Translations under genes and position numbers: made by a program | The notes under the pieces: generated by a model | The model's database searches: none | Told to the model about the DNA's origin: nothing | What the model saw: the letters and a program-made list of their open reading frames with translations, nothing else | In this document: positions 11,418 through 25,541 of the stretch, in pieces | How positions within the stretch are numbered: the stretch's first letter is position 1 | Layout: each line of letters begins with the position of its first letter | Assembly: GCA_027604705.1 (NCBI GenBank) | Contig: JADHYV010000093.1 | Span: 1-62,828, forward strand | DNA length: 62,828 nucleotides | Source: Allomyces arbusculus | Taxonomy: Eukaryota; Blastocladiomycota; Blastocladiomycetes; Blastocladiales; Blastocladiaceae | Reading direction: 5' to 3'

Positions 11418-11970
11418 ATGTCGGCCACCATCTCGCCCGACGTTCTGCCGCTGCTCAAGAAGTTTCGGTTCCGCAGGGAGAAAAATGTCGCAGCGCTCAT
11501 CCGTACGCCCCCTCCGACACTTCCGTATTGATACATCAACGCTAACGCACGTCTTCTCGAGCGCAGTCAAGATTGACGTGCAAAATCTAACCATCGAGCA
11601 CGACACGACGCTCGACGACGCGACCCTGGAAGACATTGCCGACGAGCTGCCCGACTCGGCGCCGCGGTACGTGCTGCTGTCGTACGTGCTCGAGCTCGAC
11701 GACGGCCGCGTCACGTACCCGCTCGTGCTCATGTTCTATTCGCCCGAAGCGTACGTCTTTGCCACATTTCTCTTCTCCAGCCGCTCTTTTCCAGTTCTTG
11801 ACCTCGGATTTGTGATGGCTAGCGCGCGCCCTGACTGGAAAATGATCTACTCGGCGTCGATTGCGACCGTTGCCGACGCCGCCGGCACGCGCGGCAAGAT
11901 GCTCGAGCTGCGCGACGCCGAGGAATTGACCGACGAGTGGGTGCGCGGGGAGCTGCACGGGTCGCATTGA
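11418..11970 (+). CDS. GMF: Glia maturation factor (ADF-homology) family protein
   Basis: Exons 11418-11502, 11567-11750 and 11823-11970; introns 64 and 72 nt; 138 residues, the usual size for the family. The protein carries the GMF signature from end to end: LLKKFRFRREKNVAALILKI, then ELPDSAPRYVLLSYVLELDD, GRVTYPLVLMFYSPE, and the C-terminal EELTDEWVRGEL. In other eukaryotes GMF binds Arp2/3 and promotes debranching of actin networks. Junctions restore codons exactly (GCC split at both introns). The gene ends 47 bp from the convergent end of the AAA ATPase. Family assignment is secure. Confidence 0.93.
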
Positions 11971-12017
11971 GCCATTCATGTATTAGCGCAAAAGAAATGT
12001 ACATTGGTCCTAGATTG

Positions 12018-14773
12018 CTAGATCTGCCGCACCAACTCGACCACCGCATTCCGGATCCTCGACTGTCCCAGGACGACCGCGACGGCGACCGCCGCCGCGG
12101 CAGGCACGACCGCCACCACTGCCGTCTGGCGCCAGACCGCCGGCGCCGAGTTCACGACCGTGTCCCACCAGATGGCCGCGCGCTGGACCACCGTCCCCCG
12201 CGCTTCATCCTCATCCAGCACGCGCATCCACCGCTCGCGCACGGCAATCCGCGCATTCTGCTGGTCGGCGGGCCGTTCCTTGAACTCCGACACGAGCCGC
12301 AACACTTTGCGAATATGCGCCATGTCCAAATCCCGGCCCTCGCGCGCGGCCATGGCCTGTGCGGTGCGCAGAACCGATTTGATTCGGCGGCCGTTGAGCG
12401 GAACCGCGGCGAGTGGGGGCAAGTCGATCCGTGACGCCCATGCGGCACGCTGGCCGTGGTGAATCCGATCGAGCACTTGGGTCCAGATCTTGGCGCGGCC
12501 ATTGGTATCGAGGTCGGCGTACCGTAGGGCGAGCGTGATGCGCGACCCGAACGCGGCATCGAATTCGGCGACGCGGTTGGTCGTGAGGAAGAGGATGCCT
12601 GAGTATCGCTCGAGCGCGCGCAGGAAGCAGGCGACCTAGATAGATACGACGAATGCGTCAGTGTGGGCTGGAGAACAAACGAGAGGGGCGGAGAGGAGAG
12701 CACGCACCATGCCGTTGCGAACCAGGTCCTGGCTCGACCGCTGTTCGAGGAACACGTCGGCCTCGTCGAGCAGCAGCACGGCGTTCCAGGCCTCGGCCAA
12801 GTCGAGCGCGCGCTGCAAACTCTGTTCGAGCTGACCCGGGATCGTGCCGAGTTCGCCGACGCCGATCGCGTAGAGCGGGCGCTGCAGTTGCTCGGCAATT
12901 GCTTCTGCCGTGAGCGTCTACAACTCGATTCCACGTCCAAAACGGTCAGTTCGTGTCCGAAACACACAAAGCACGAAAACGCCATGGCGCACCTTGCCGC
13001 ACCCGGGGTTCCCATGCAACAAGAAAATCAAGCCCTGCCCCTTGCCTTCAATCACATCCCCCACGAGCCCACCCGCTTCGTGCGACTCGACGAGCCCCTT
13101 GATCAACTCCTTCGTATCGCTCGGCAAGACCAACTGGTCGTAGACGTGCGGGTCAAACTCGATATCCCGCACTTCATCGACCAACATCTCCCCCCACGCC
13201 TTTTTCGCGAGCGAGAACCCGTAGACGACCGGCGGCATGCGCATCCAATCCAGATCCGTCCACTTGGTCGGATCAAAGTCATTCGCCGTCAACAGATCCA
13301 GCCCATTTTGCTGCTGGTTCCAGGTATTCGCCGCATTCAGCGGCACCGACGGATTCTCCTCGTGGAACCCCTGGCGATCGACCATGGCGCGGCCGCGACA
13401 GGGCACTTGGATAACGCGCTGGCCCGTGCGAATGACCAGGGCGCCCGTGTAGTTGATGTACCGGATGCCCGCGAGTTGCGTGTACCGTTTCCCGCGCGCA
13501 ACGAGTTGCGCCTGGGTGTCGGTGGTCAGCCGGCGGAGCGGTTGGACAGAGAGGTCGGCGATGCGTCGTGGGCCTGTGAATTGCGTGATCCCGCGGCGCA
13601 CTTCGTGCGTGAAGAAGCTCGTGCCGTCCCACTCGATGGTCTTGCCGATCAGAGCAAAGTAGGCCGGTTCCTCGCGCTGCGACTCGACGTACTTGGCCGA
13701 CGTGACGGTCATGGCTTGCAGCGCGCCGCCGATGTCGGAGTGCGGGAAGACGACCTGGTGAAGCGAGAGTGCGCGCGTCAATTGGACGTCAGTGAGCGAA
13801 ACGGCGAAACGGCAAAGCGAGCTTTAGGAGAACGCACGCACCTGGTCGCCCGCGGCAAACATGTGCCACAGGAAGTCGTACGTGATCAGGTCGTCCTGCA
13901 CGAGCGCGGTATACGTAGCCAACGTCTCGCTCATCTCCTCGTCCATAAATTCGAGAAGCATCCGCACGCCACGCCGCGCCTCGGCCACCTGGTCCGGGGT
14001 CAGCCGCTGCATCTCCACCTTGGACAGCGGTACGTTCTCCTTTTCTTCCTCCTCGTAGGTCTCATCCCGGTCGACCCACTCGCGCAACGCCGCGCGCGAC
14101 GCAAAAAGGTGATTGCACGGCATGAACGGCACGGACTCGTAGAGCCGTTCGTGCGGGGCGACGAGTTTCTGCAGGGTCTTCGCGAGCGGCGGGGAGAGCA
14201 CGCGCACCATTACTTTGATTGCGCCGGACACGCACACGCGGCGGTGCACGACAAACAGGTACTTGCGGCCGTCGTTGGCGGTGGTTTTCGGCATGCGCAC
14301 CATGGTCCACTTGTAGTCCTCGGGGCCTAGCGAGCGGAAGAAGCGCGTGTCAGCGATGAGCATTGGCACACTCCAGTAGTGAGGCTTCGGAACATACTCC
14401 ACAACTCGTCGACGACACGCCACGTGAGTTCCTTGACCTCGGGCGCCGTCTCCACTGCCGCATTGTCCACCGGTCCCGCCGCCGCCGAACTCGCGCCTGC
14501 AGCATCCCGCGCGGCCTCGGCTGCATCGAATCGCGCGTCTCCTCTCCCGTTATCCATGGCCTCGCACTCCCACTTCTGCGGCGCCGTTTCCGCGCGCTCG
14601 TCCGACTCAGCCATGCCCATGACGGCGCCGCCCTCGGGGTGCGGGATGCGCGCCTGCGGGTACTCGGCAAGGTCGGTGTCGTCAATCCGTTCGGCACCTC
14701 GCGCCGCGAGTTGCGCGTCGAGCGAGGGGCCCATGGTGCCGGTCTTGCGCGCGGTTTGCTTGGTGCGGGCCAT
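12018..14773 (-). CDS. AAA ATPase with histone H3-tail-like N-terminus
   Basis: Minus-strand exons: 14773-14398, 14326-13842, 13754-12993, 12917-12708, 12635-12018; 816 residues. The N-terminus reads MARTKQTARKTG, identical to histone H3 through K9 and then diverging. A long middle region with charged stretches (EEEEKENVPLSK) precedes the ATPase, the layout of fungal DUF7025-type AAA proteins. Walker A is GNPGCGKT (about 535-542, split by an intron after GK), Walker B is VLLLDEAD (about 588-595), and sensor/arginine region FLTTNRVAEFDAAFGSR follows. A hydrophobic segment near the C-terminus (VAVVPAAAAVAVAVVLG) could be a membrane anchor. The next ATG, at codon 14, would remove the H3-like part; the ATG used here has acceptable context. 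Its substrate is unknown. Confidence 0.85.
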
Positions 14774-15423
14774 TCTTGGTGGGTCAGTTAATGGGTCGAG
14801 CAAGTGCGCAAAGAATGGTGCGTGGATGAAGGGAGGAAAAAAGGGCAGAGGGACTTGAACGAGGGGCCGGCGCGAGGACCAGGGACAAAAGGCGGAAACG
14901 ACGAGGCGGGGAGTGCGTCGTGTCACTGGCGAGCGCATCGAGTCACTGGGAATACGTGGGCGTACCAAGAGGCGAAACTCGAGATATCGGATTCGCCCAC
15001 CCTCTTCGACACGTCGCAGACTTTGCTCCTGCGCGCTCGACCAAGGCCGATATGTGCACGACGACGACGTACGAACGGTGCATCAAAATTTACCTGATCA
15101 GCACCGCGGCGGGCAACGGCAGCGGAGGCCTGGAATGAATACGGTGTCGCTGCCGGTAGCAACCGAGGGAACAAGAGCGGGCTGTGTGCAGCAATTATGA
15201 TCGCCAACATGGACGAAGACCTTCATGTTGTAGGTGCCCAAAAAAAAAGCTCTGTACAGAATGACGATGAACAACGACGCGCGACGCGCAATCCATCCCA
15301 ACTTCTGACGCTGCCGGCCGCCCGGATAACCGACCGCGCGGCAGACAGCGTTGTGACGCGGGCGCGCGCGTCCGTAATCGTCGTGCCCGTTGCGTCCGAC
15401 CCGTCCCGCAAATCCCCGCGACC
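14774..15423. other. Upstream region of AAA ATPase
   Basis: No gene is recognised between the AAA ATPase start and the p23 stop, both on the minus strand. It should hold the AAA promoter and the p23 3' UTR. Confidence 0.4.
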
Positions 15424-16029
15424 TTACGGCTGGTTGGCCAACGACGGCATCTCCTCGTCGTCCGAATCGTCGTCGCTCGACGCGCCCGAATCAAACTTCA
15501 TCCCCTGCGCGGCGGCCATCGACGCGAAATCAGGCATCCCCCCGCCCATCCCGCCCATCATCCCGCCCATTCCGCCCATCGCGCCCGACGACAAGTTAAA
15601 CTGGTCGAGCAGTTCCCCGGGGGACTTCTTCCTCTCCGCTTCCTCGTCGTCATCACTCTCGTCCTCGTCTTTCCACTTGGCGAAATCTGTCTTCAACCAA
15701 AACGGCTTGCCCTTGTCCGCAAGCAACCGTGGCCACCATCCCTCGTCCTTCTTGACGAGCACGAGTTCCACGAGCCGCGGGCGAATGTTGTAGGTCGATG
15801 CCGTGGGGTCGATCTCGTGCAAAAGGTCGAGCGTTGCGCGGTAGTGTTTCTTGTCGGACCCGGCGCCGGTGCTGCTGGCCTTGGCCGAGAAAGTCACGCG
15901 CTTGGTGTCGAGTTCGACGGTGGGCGACTCGCAGTCGTGCACCTCGATGGTCACGAGCAGGTGCGTCGCGCGCTGCGCCCAGAGGACGGTCGGTTGCGCC
16001 GGGTGGTCGGGCGTGGTGCCGAGCATCAT
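15424..16029 (-). CDS. p23/Sba1 Hsp90 co-chaperone
   Basis: Single exon, 201 residues from the first of two adjacent ATGs. The CS domain starts PTVLWAQRATHLLVTI and includes EGWWPRLLADKGKPFWLKTD and FAKWKDEDESDDDE, the p23 hallmarks (WPRL and the KTDF-x-KW motif). The C-terminal tail has a GGMGGMMGGMGGGMPDF repeat and ends in an acidic SSDDDSDDEEMPSL, as in yeast Sba1 and human PTGES3. It stabilises the ATP-bound closed Hsp90 complex in the cytosol. The open frame continues upstream to 16203, but that extension is basic, low-complexity and not conserved, so I start at 16029. Confidence 0.93.
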   Translation of the reverse strand: MMLGTTPDHPAQPTVLWAQRATHLLVTIEVHDCESPTVELDTKRVTFSAKASSTGAGSDKKHYRATLDLLHEIDPTASTYNIRPRLVELVLVKKDEGWWPRLLADKGKPFWLKTDFAKWKDEDESDDDEEAERKKSPGELLDQFNLSSGAMGGMGGMMGGMGGGMPDFASMAAAQGMKFDSGASSDDDSDDEEMPSLANQP

Positions 16030-16675
16030 AGTCGTGTCGGGGTTGGACGTGGTGGGATGGCGCGAGGTGCGGATCACGGGCACTTGGTGTCGGCGGCGGC
16101 GTCGCAGCGGGCGCTTGCGGTCGTGGTGCTCGCGGTCGTTGTCGTCGTCGTCGTCGTCGAGACGTGCAGCGTGACGGTCCAGCAAGTCGACGGTGCCGTG
16201 CAAGTGAACCGTGAAGAAGACGCGCGGTCACGAACGCTGAAACCGGCCGAACCGTGACGAAACGCGGCCAAGGGTGACCGCGTCGGCCGAGGCGATGGGT
16301 CTGACACGTTGCTGTTCTCGACACGTTCCCAGCACCAGAAGCCAAGGGAAACCGTCGAAAACCACGCCATCTCAACCACGAACCATGGCGAAAATGAAGC
16401 ACGTATCAAATAGATTATTCGATATTGCAACCCACGACGCACGCACCGACGGACAGAACGGCACCAAACTCCCTAACGTCGCCACCGCGGCGCGCGTCCG
16501 GGCACCGGGCCGCTGCACATGCCGGGCGCCCCGGCGCGAGCGCGATGCGGGACGCGCACCAATCAACCAAAGCCAAGCCAAAAAAAATAACCAAACCGCA
16601 ACACCTCGTTCACCGGACGCGCGCGCGCGCCGACAACCCCCCCGCGCACGCGCCCCACGCGGCGCGACCCGACAC
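16030..16675. other. Intergenic region between p23 and ARF1
   Basis: This holds the p23 promoter and ARF1 3' UTR (both genes on the minus strand). Open frames on both strands are low-complexity Arg/Ala-rich shadows of GC-rich DNA. Confidence 0.4.
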
Positions 16676-19347
<2,672 letters not shown>

Positions 19348-20741
19348 TTACTGCTTCTTGAAGAGCATCGCCATGGTGTTGTCCGACCGGTGCGACAGCT
19401 TATCCATCTTCTCGAGCACGCCACGGCGCGCGGGCCCAGCCTGCGCAAACACAATCACACCATGCTCCACGGTCACGCCACCCTTGACGTCCGTGGCCAA
19501 CGACTGCCAATCAAAGTCGTCGTCCACATGCAGGAGCGCCTGCGCGCGCGCGACCGGCAGCTGCGTGTAGACATTCGCCAACACCTGGAACACCTGCTTG
19601 CGCAGCGCCGCGACCAACGCGTCGGCGTGCGGCGCGAGGAAGTAATCCGCCTTGGCAACAGCCTCGACGTCCTTGAGTGCGTCGGCCGCCGCATCCAAGT
19701 CGACCGAGACCAGCAGGTTCTCCAGGACCGAGGCGACCGGGTCGGTCACGCGGTACCGTTCCTGCGCGGCGAGTCGCGCAGCGTCGCGCGTGTTCTTGCC
19801 CGTCAGGGCTGCCGCGGCGACCACGTAACGGACAAGCCACGGGCACGCCGTCTCGACCACGTTCTGGTAGGTCGCAAAGAATTCCTGCACGCGCGGGAGA
19901 CCGGTTTCGGTGCGCAGGTGCACGAAGAGCGTCCAGTGAAGAAGCCACGCGCGCTGCTGCAGGGTGTGGCTCGGCGAGGCGAGCGACGCGTTCTCGACGG
20001 CGTCACGCAGACGGTGGAGGGCGTCAGACGCGCCGTCATCGTTGGCAAGAATCAGGGCCGCGAGCTTGCCCCACATGGCGGCGAGGTAGAGCGCGTCGTT
20101 GGTCGACTACGGACAGGTGGATGGGGTCAGGCGGGAAGAATGCGGATGGCGCGGAGGTGATCGACGAGCGTACAATTCGGCGGTACTGGTCGAGGATCTC
20201 GGCGGCCTTGGCGTACTGACCGGCCTGGTAGTAGAGCTGGCCGTAGTGGAAGACCTTGTCGATGGCGTCGACCGTCACCTTGGCATTGTCCTGGACGTAG
20301 TTCGAGTTGGACACGCGGTCGTGTGCGCGCAGGTCCTCAGGTGCAGCCGCAGCCAGGACATCGAGGATGTTGGACACGTCCTCGTCGACATTGTTGATCG
20401 CAGCCTGCGTCTCAGCCGAACGCGCCTTGACGTCTAGCCATGAGAACAGAAAGTCGAGGTTGGTACGGATTGGATGATATCATGCCGGTCGGAGTCGAGA
20501 ATTTACCGTCGAGCGCGGGCTTCTTGCCACCGGCAGCGACAATCTCGTCGGCGATCTGAGCGGCGAGGTCGGCGTTGGCGGTCGCGCTCACGACGGCGAA
20601 GAGCTGCTCGAGCACGTCGCGCTTCGACACGCCAGCGATGTCGGCATGGTCGGCGAGATGGCGCAGCGGCAGGACCAGCAGCTGGCGGTCGAGGAAGGGC
20701 GCGATCGTCGCCGTGTTGACTTGTGCGGCGGCAGATACCAT
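19348..20741 (-). CDS. EIF3E: Translation initiation factor eIF3 subunit e (Int6)
   Basis: Minus-strand exons 20741-20507, 20433-20174 and 20106-19348; introns 73 and 67 nt; 417 residues. The N-terminal part (IAPFLDRQLLVLPLRHL) matches the eIF3e start. The middle carries FHYGQLYYQAGQYAKAAEIL and LYLAAMWGKLAALIL, where the second junction restores the conserved WGKLA. Next come LQQRAWLLHWTLFVHL and a PCI domain with VSVDLDAAADALKDVE. The C-terminus has HGVIVF and ends FKKQ. eIF3e is a core scaffold subunit of the 43S-binding eIF3 complex. The frame could start earlier at 20795, but the inner ATG matches the family start. Confidence 0.93.
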
Positions 20742-21139
20742 GGTGGAAACTTTCTGGACGTGGGCGGCGGCAGGCAAACGGATCGTCGTCGTCAACGCGA
20801 CGGTGAGCGGCCGCGGCGACCGACGCGCGGGGTGGTCGTTGCGTCACGTGCTGTCGGCTGAGTGGTTGCTTAGACAGCCTGCAAGACATGCTCCTGGCGC
20901 GCATGATCATGCGGCCGCTGGTTCAATCCACGGTCATTCTATGGCTGTCGTCGAGCGCGCGCGAACTTGCCGACTAGAACCCAAAGAGTGTCTCGTTGGC
21001 CTCGTCAAGACACCATCCATTCCTGGTGCCACCCGGCGCGCTCATGCTTTCATCGCCCCCCCCCCCCCTCCCAACAACAACCATGCACGGAGTGTTCGCC
21101 GACATCCAAACGACGCTCAAGCTTCGTCTTCATTCATCG
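20742..21139. other. Intergenic, with a 13-nt poly-C run
   Basis: This is the eIF3e upstream region and chitinase 3' region. An uninterrupted run of 13 C lies at 21056-21068. No gene is seen. Confidence 0.5.
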
Positions 21140-22603
21140 TCACTCCGGATACCCCATCCCACGGCGCACCGCCCTGACCAACTCCGCCCTCCGATCCATG
21201 CTCATCTCCCACCAAAACACCCCCGCGAGCCCCATCTCCCTCGCCAGCCGTCCCTTGCGCGTCATCGCCTCCTCGTCATCGGCCCCAACCCACACTCCCG
21301 TCTGCGGATGCCACCAGGTGCATCCCTCGCGCATGTATCCCTGCGCGGGCGTGTAATTCGCACACAGGTCGTCCCAGTCGACCACACCGGGTTCGTGCGT
21401 GCCCGGGCCCGTCGCCTCATAGGGCTGGCCGGCCTGGATCGACCGGACGCCCGTGAACGACCGCCCGTAGAAGGGCACGCCGAGCGCGAGTTTGTAACTG
21501 GGTGCGCCGAGTCGTTGGTAGAGCGCCAGCGAGGTGGTGGCAAAGTCGAGCGGCGCGTGGTGCGCCGCTGTCGAGGACCAGGGGCCCGCCGCGTCCTAGA
21601 GCGTGGCCGGTCAGTCCGTGGGTGGAGAGGGAGGAGAGCGCCGACGCGGACGTACGTAGGTCATGACGTTGATCCAGTCGCACGTCTCGGCGAGCCCGGG
21701 TACGTCAAAGTGCTTTGCGGTGTGCTCGGTCGCGCCGACTGCCACGGTTAGGAAGTACCGTTCGCGGCCGAGCGATTGCGCGAGCATGTCGAGTCCCGAA
21801 CGGAGCTGACGAAGCAGGAGCGTGAAGTTGCGGCCGTCGTCCGGGTGCCGGTGGTTGTGGTCCATGCCGCCCTCAACGGGGTACTCCCAGCTAGGAAAAT
21901 GAAACGCATCAGTTTCAGGTTGCAACACTCACGAGACTGACAGGACTGGTACGCACTCGAGATCCACGCCGTCGAAGCGGTGCTGCGTGACAAAATCCAG
22001 CACCGACTGCGTAAAGATGTGGCGCGATTCGGGCGTGCGCGCGACCAGCGAGAATTCTAGTCAACACTGATCAGTTGCACACGAGACCAAGCGCACCCGA
22101 AGGAGACCGTACCCTTCGAGAACGTCCACCCGCCAACGGAGATCAAGGTGCGAATGTTCGGGTTACGCCGGCGGAACGGGCTATCAGGCCGGTTCAAAAT
22201 CTCGAAATTGCCGCGAAACGTGCCCGCGGGCGACCCGTCCGGGTGCTTGAGGTCGTGCGCGCGCTCCACGTCGGCCCAGCTGTCGCCAAGAACTACGTTG
22301 CGAGCGGAATCAACAAAGCGATGGGGATCGTGGAGAAGGCGTCAATCGGCGCAGAACGGACCAATTTTGCCGTCCTTAATGTTGGCAAACGCCTATGAAC
22401 GCGCGGATGAAGAGTGTTAGCAATTAACCGACTAGTTTGACGCGTTTAACGCGTTAGTCGGCCAGAAAATCGTGCGTGGACCGCGTCCATACGTAGTTGA
22501 TGTGCGTAAGGTGCTCGACGGGCATGTCGAGCGCGTGGTAGTTGCGCGGCTCGTAGGCCGACCACGACGTGTAGTAGGCAAGCACGACGGGTGTGGCGGG
22601 CAT
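21140..22603 (-). CDS. GH18 chitinase
   Basis: Six exons on the minus strand: 22603-22493, 22392-22362 (31 nt), 22292-22113, 22056-21957, 21890-21656 and 21595-21140; 370 residues. The start VVLAYYTSWSAY and HINYAFANIKDGK (junction-restored) are typical of GH18. Strand beta-3 is LISVGGWTFSKG; the catalytic motif is FDGVDLDWEYP, completed across an intron, with the acid/base Glu present. WINVMTYDAAGPWSS and LGVPFYGRSF are also present, and the C-terminal GVFWWEMSMD closes the barrel. It should cleave chitin internally, for wall remodelling or nutrition. No signal peptide is visible, so it is either cytosolic or a 5' exon is missing. It diverges from the DnaJ gene. Confidence 0.93.
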
Positions 22604-23264
22604 ATTGGTTGATGGGTTGGTGGATGCTCGACGGAGGTGCCGTTCAATTCGGTTCAGGACGCGACGCATTCGCGAGTCCAAATGTCGTCGGGGAGCGCAA
22701 GGTGCAGGTCGAAAATGGTGCTGTATGGCTCGTAGGGTGAATGGTGCAGCGCGCTGGATCCTGACGTGGAGACGTGGAGACGTGGAGACTGGAGAGGTGG
22801 TGCCAAGCGAAAGGGAAGCGGAAGCGGACCAACTCCAGTGGCGAAGCGAGACGGCACGACACGCGCGCGACATGAGCCGGCTTGTTCAGGCCACCTGCCT
22901 CCACGTCAGACCACCTCGCGTGTCGCCGGGCCGCACCATCCCACCGCGAACGCTGCCGAACCGTGCCGAACCCGGTCGAACAGAGTCGAACTCGATCGAG
23001 AGTTGGCCCACACTTTCGACGCTGACGAGTTCTCAGTTTTCCAAGTCACCTAATTTTCCCCCAGGCCCATAAAGCGCGTCGGCTCCCGCGTCCCGCTCGT
23101 GCACGACTTCTTGTCTTCAGTAGCTACCAACAGCAACCAGAAGCCACCAACAGCAACCAGCAGCAACCAGCAACGCGCACTGCAAGCAACTGCCTGCACC
23201 TGCACCCGACGACAGCGCTCCAGCAGCATCACAAGAAACCAAAACGAGGAAACAACCGATCGCA
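22604..23264. promoter_or_regulatory. Divergent upstream region, chitinase and DnaJ
   Basis: This 661-bp region separates two start codons on opposite strands. It contains a tandem GAGACGTG-type repeat (about 22770-22790) and, in the DnaJ 5' leader (about 23125-23180), repeated CAACAGCAACCAG units. I recognise no named promoter motif. Confidence 0.45.
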
Positions 23265-24786
23265 ATGGGGAAAGACTACTACAAGCTGCTCGGCGTCGGC
23301 AAGGACGCGAGCGAGGACGATCTGCGTAAGGTATGGCCGAGACGACTCCTTGCGCGCGATGCAGCACCGTCGCGCACAGCGGCAATTTCAATGAAGGACC
23401 AGTTTCTAACGCGTTTCGCATGCACTTTTGCCTTGATCGCGTCCAGGCCTACCGGTACGTCATTTCTCGCGACCATCTAACGTGGTGTGCACTTTGCTGA
23501 CGCTCTTGACCTTTCCCAAAGAAAACTCGCGCTCAAGTACCACCCGGACCGTAACCAAGAGCCCGGCGCCAAGGAAAAGTTCCAGGAGATTAGTGAGGCC
23601 TACGAGGTGCTTTCGGTACGTCCTCTCTACCCCACCCTCGCCTCGCGTGCACGATCCCTCCACTGATCCCCTCTCCCCTCGCCACCAGGACTCGAACAAG
23701 CGGACCATCTACGACCGATTCGGCGAAGAAGGGCTCAAGGGCGCGCCGCCACCCGACGCGGGCGCCGGCGGCCCGGGTGCCGGGTTCAGCGGGTTCGGCC
23801 CGGGCGGCACGACGTTCTCTTTCTCGTCGACCGGCGGCGGGCCGGGCATGCACTTCAACCCAAGCAACGCCGACGATATTTTCCGCACCTTCATGAGCCA
23901 GTTTGGTGGCGCCGGCGACGACGATCCGTTTACCAGCATGTTTGGTGGGACGCCGCGCAGTCGTGGTGGGACGTCGACGCGCGGGTTTGGCGGGATGCCG
24001 GGCGGGTTTGGTGGGATGCCCGGTGGGTTTGGTGGCATGGGTGGCGGGATGGCCGGGAATGGTATGGGCGGCATGGGTGCGGGTGGTGAGCCGCAGGTCG
24101 TGACGCGGAAACTGCCGGTCGCGCTCGAGGACCTGTTCAAGGGGACGACCAAGAAATTGAAAGTCACGCGCAGGTCCTTGGCGGGCGGCCAGTCGGAGAA
24201 GATCCTGGAGGTACGTCGTCAGGTTGCGATGGAGACGGTGTGTCTGCGCGCCTCGTTGAACAGTTTTCTTACAATTTCGGTTGCGCTGCGAAACAGATTA
24301 ACGTCAAGCCCGGATGGAAGGCCGGGACCAAGATCAAGTTCCCGAACGAGGGCGACGAGATTGCGCCGGGCGTGAGCCAAACCGTCGAGTACGTCTCCTT
24401 CCCGCTCCCGCTCCTGTCTCCCCCACTTCGCAACTGACCCTTTCCACCCCATTTTTTGCAGGTTCGTCATCGAGGAAAAGCCGCACCCGACATTCAAGCG
24501 CACTGGCGACAACCTGGAAGTGACGCTCGACCTGACACTGGTCGAAGCGCTGACCGGGTTTTCGCGCAAGATCGCGACGCTCGACGGCCGCCACTTGCTC
24601 GTCAAGTGCGACAAGGTCGTGCAGCCTGGGCAGCAGATTCGGTACCGCGGCGATGGAATGCCCATTTCCAAGTCTCCTGGGACCAAGGGCGACTTGATTG
24701 TGCACCTGAAAGTGCGCTTCCCAGAGAACCTGAGGCTCTCGGACGACCAAAAGGAACAGCTCAAGAGTATTCTTGGCAGCAAGTAA
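23265..24786 (+). CDS. Class B DnaJ/Hsp40 (Sis1/DNAJB1 type) with an 8-nt microexon
   Basis: Six exons: 23265-23330, 23447-23454 (8 nt), 23522-23615, 23689-24210, 24297-24388 and 24462-24786; 368 residues. The J domain is [20 protein letters not shown], with the microexon restoring AYR before [11 protein letters not shown], which carries the HPD motif. A Gly/Phe and Gly/Met-rich linker follows (FGGMPGG repeats, about 23980-24090), then the two C-terminal peptide-binding domains ([35 protein letters not shown]). It lacks the zinc finger of class A and ends LGSK, without the EEVD tail. It delivers substrates to cytosolic Hsp70. Confidence 0.94.
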
Positions 24787-25541
24787 AAGGGATGGGAAGC
24801 GAGTGGATTGGCCGAGGTTTGGATTTTGCGTCGGCCCCCGGAGGTTCGGGTCGGGGGTCGACGGATCATGGCGGCCGACTGACAGGTCGGTCGACGTCGT
24901 GCTTGCCGGTAGCATTCTTCGTTGATGCACTCGACCTAAAGGATATTTGTACAGAAACGAGAACATGGGATATCATTGGGGTGATTGACCGACCAGCCTT
25001 TCTGCTTGAAGACAGCGCGATGCCCGCCGACACGCGGGTACCGTCAGCACGCATGCCACAAAGACAGCCCGAGCACTCACGGCGCGCCGATGGGACACTC
25101 GCTGCTCAACCACGCTGCAAGACACGACGACAAGGCGAACGACGGATCGAATGCGTCTCGCGTGTCTCGCGCGCATCACCTGACCGTGATTTGGATCGTG
25201 TCGCTTTCGTGTTTGTTAGTGTGGCTGCTGCTTCTCGTCTTACTCGCCTTGCTCGTTGACCAGCTGCTGCAACTCGACCACAACGCTCCGCACCTCCGAG
25301 CAATTTGCTGCCACCGCCTGCATTCGAATTGGATGATCCAGAACTGGGCCTTGTCGGCCCACGAGCCCCGCGCGACCAAGTGATGCTCCGCCAACCGCGC
25401 TGCTGCACTCAGCCCATTGCCGCTTGCCGCCCGCTGCTGCTACACACGAAGACGACGTGACGCTTGCAACTCCTGTCACGCCTCACCAACACACCAATTG
25501 CCCCCCCCCCCCCCCCCTCTCCTGCCAAATTCGCCGGCACC
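24787..25541. other. Intergenic; kinase 5' leader with poly-C
   Basis: Contains the DnaJ 3' region and the kinase upstream region. A run of 17 C at 25501-25517 ends 24 nt before the kinase start codon. No gene is recognised. Confidence 0.5.

Noticed and set aside
12663-14330. 555-residue plus-strand open frame
   Set aside because: It lies antisense to the AAA ATPase exons, crosses its introns and shows no family pattern; a GC-rich shadow.
20895-20945. Possible tRNA (GGTTCAATCC near 20930)
   Set aside because: No matching acceptor or anticodon stems around it.
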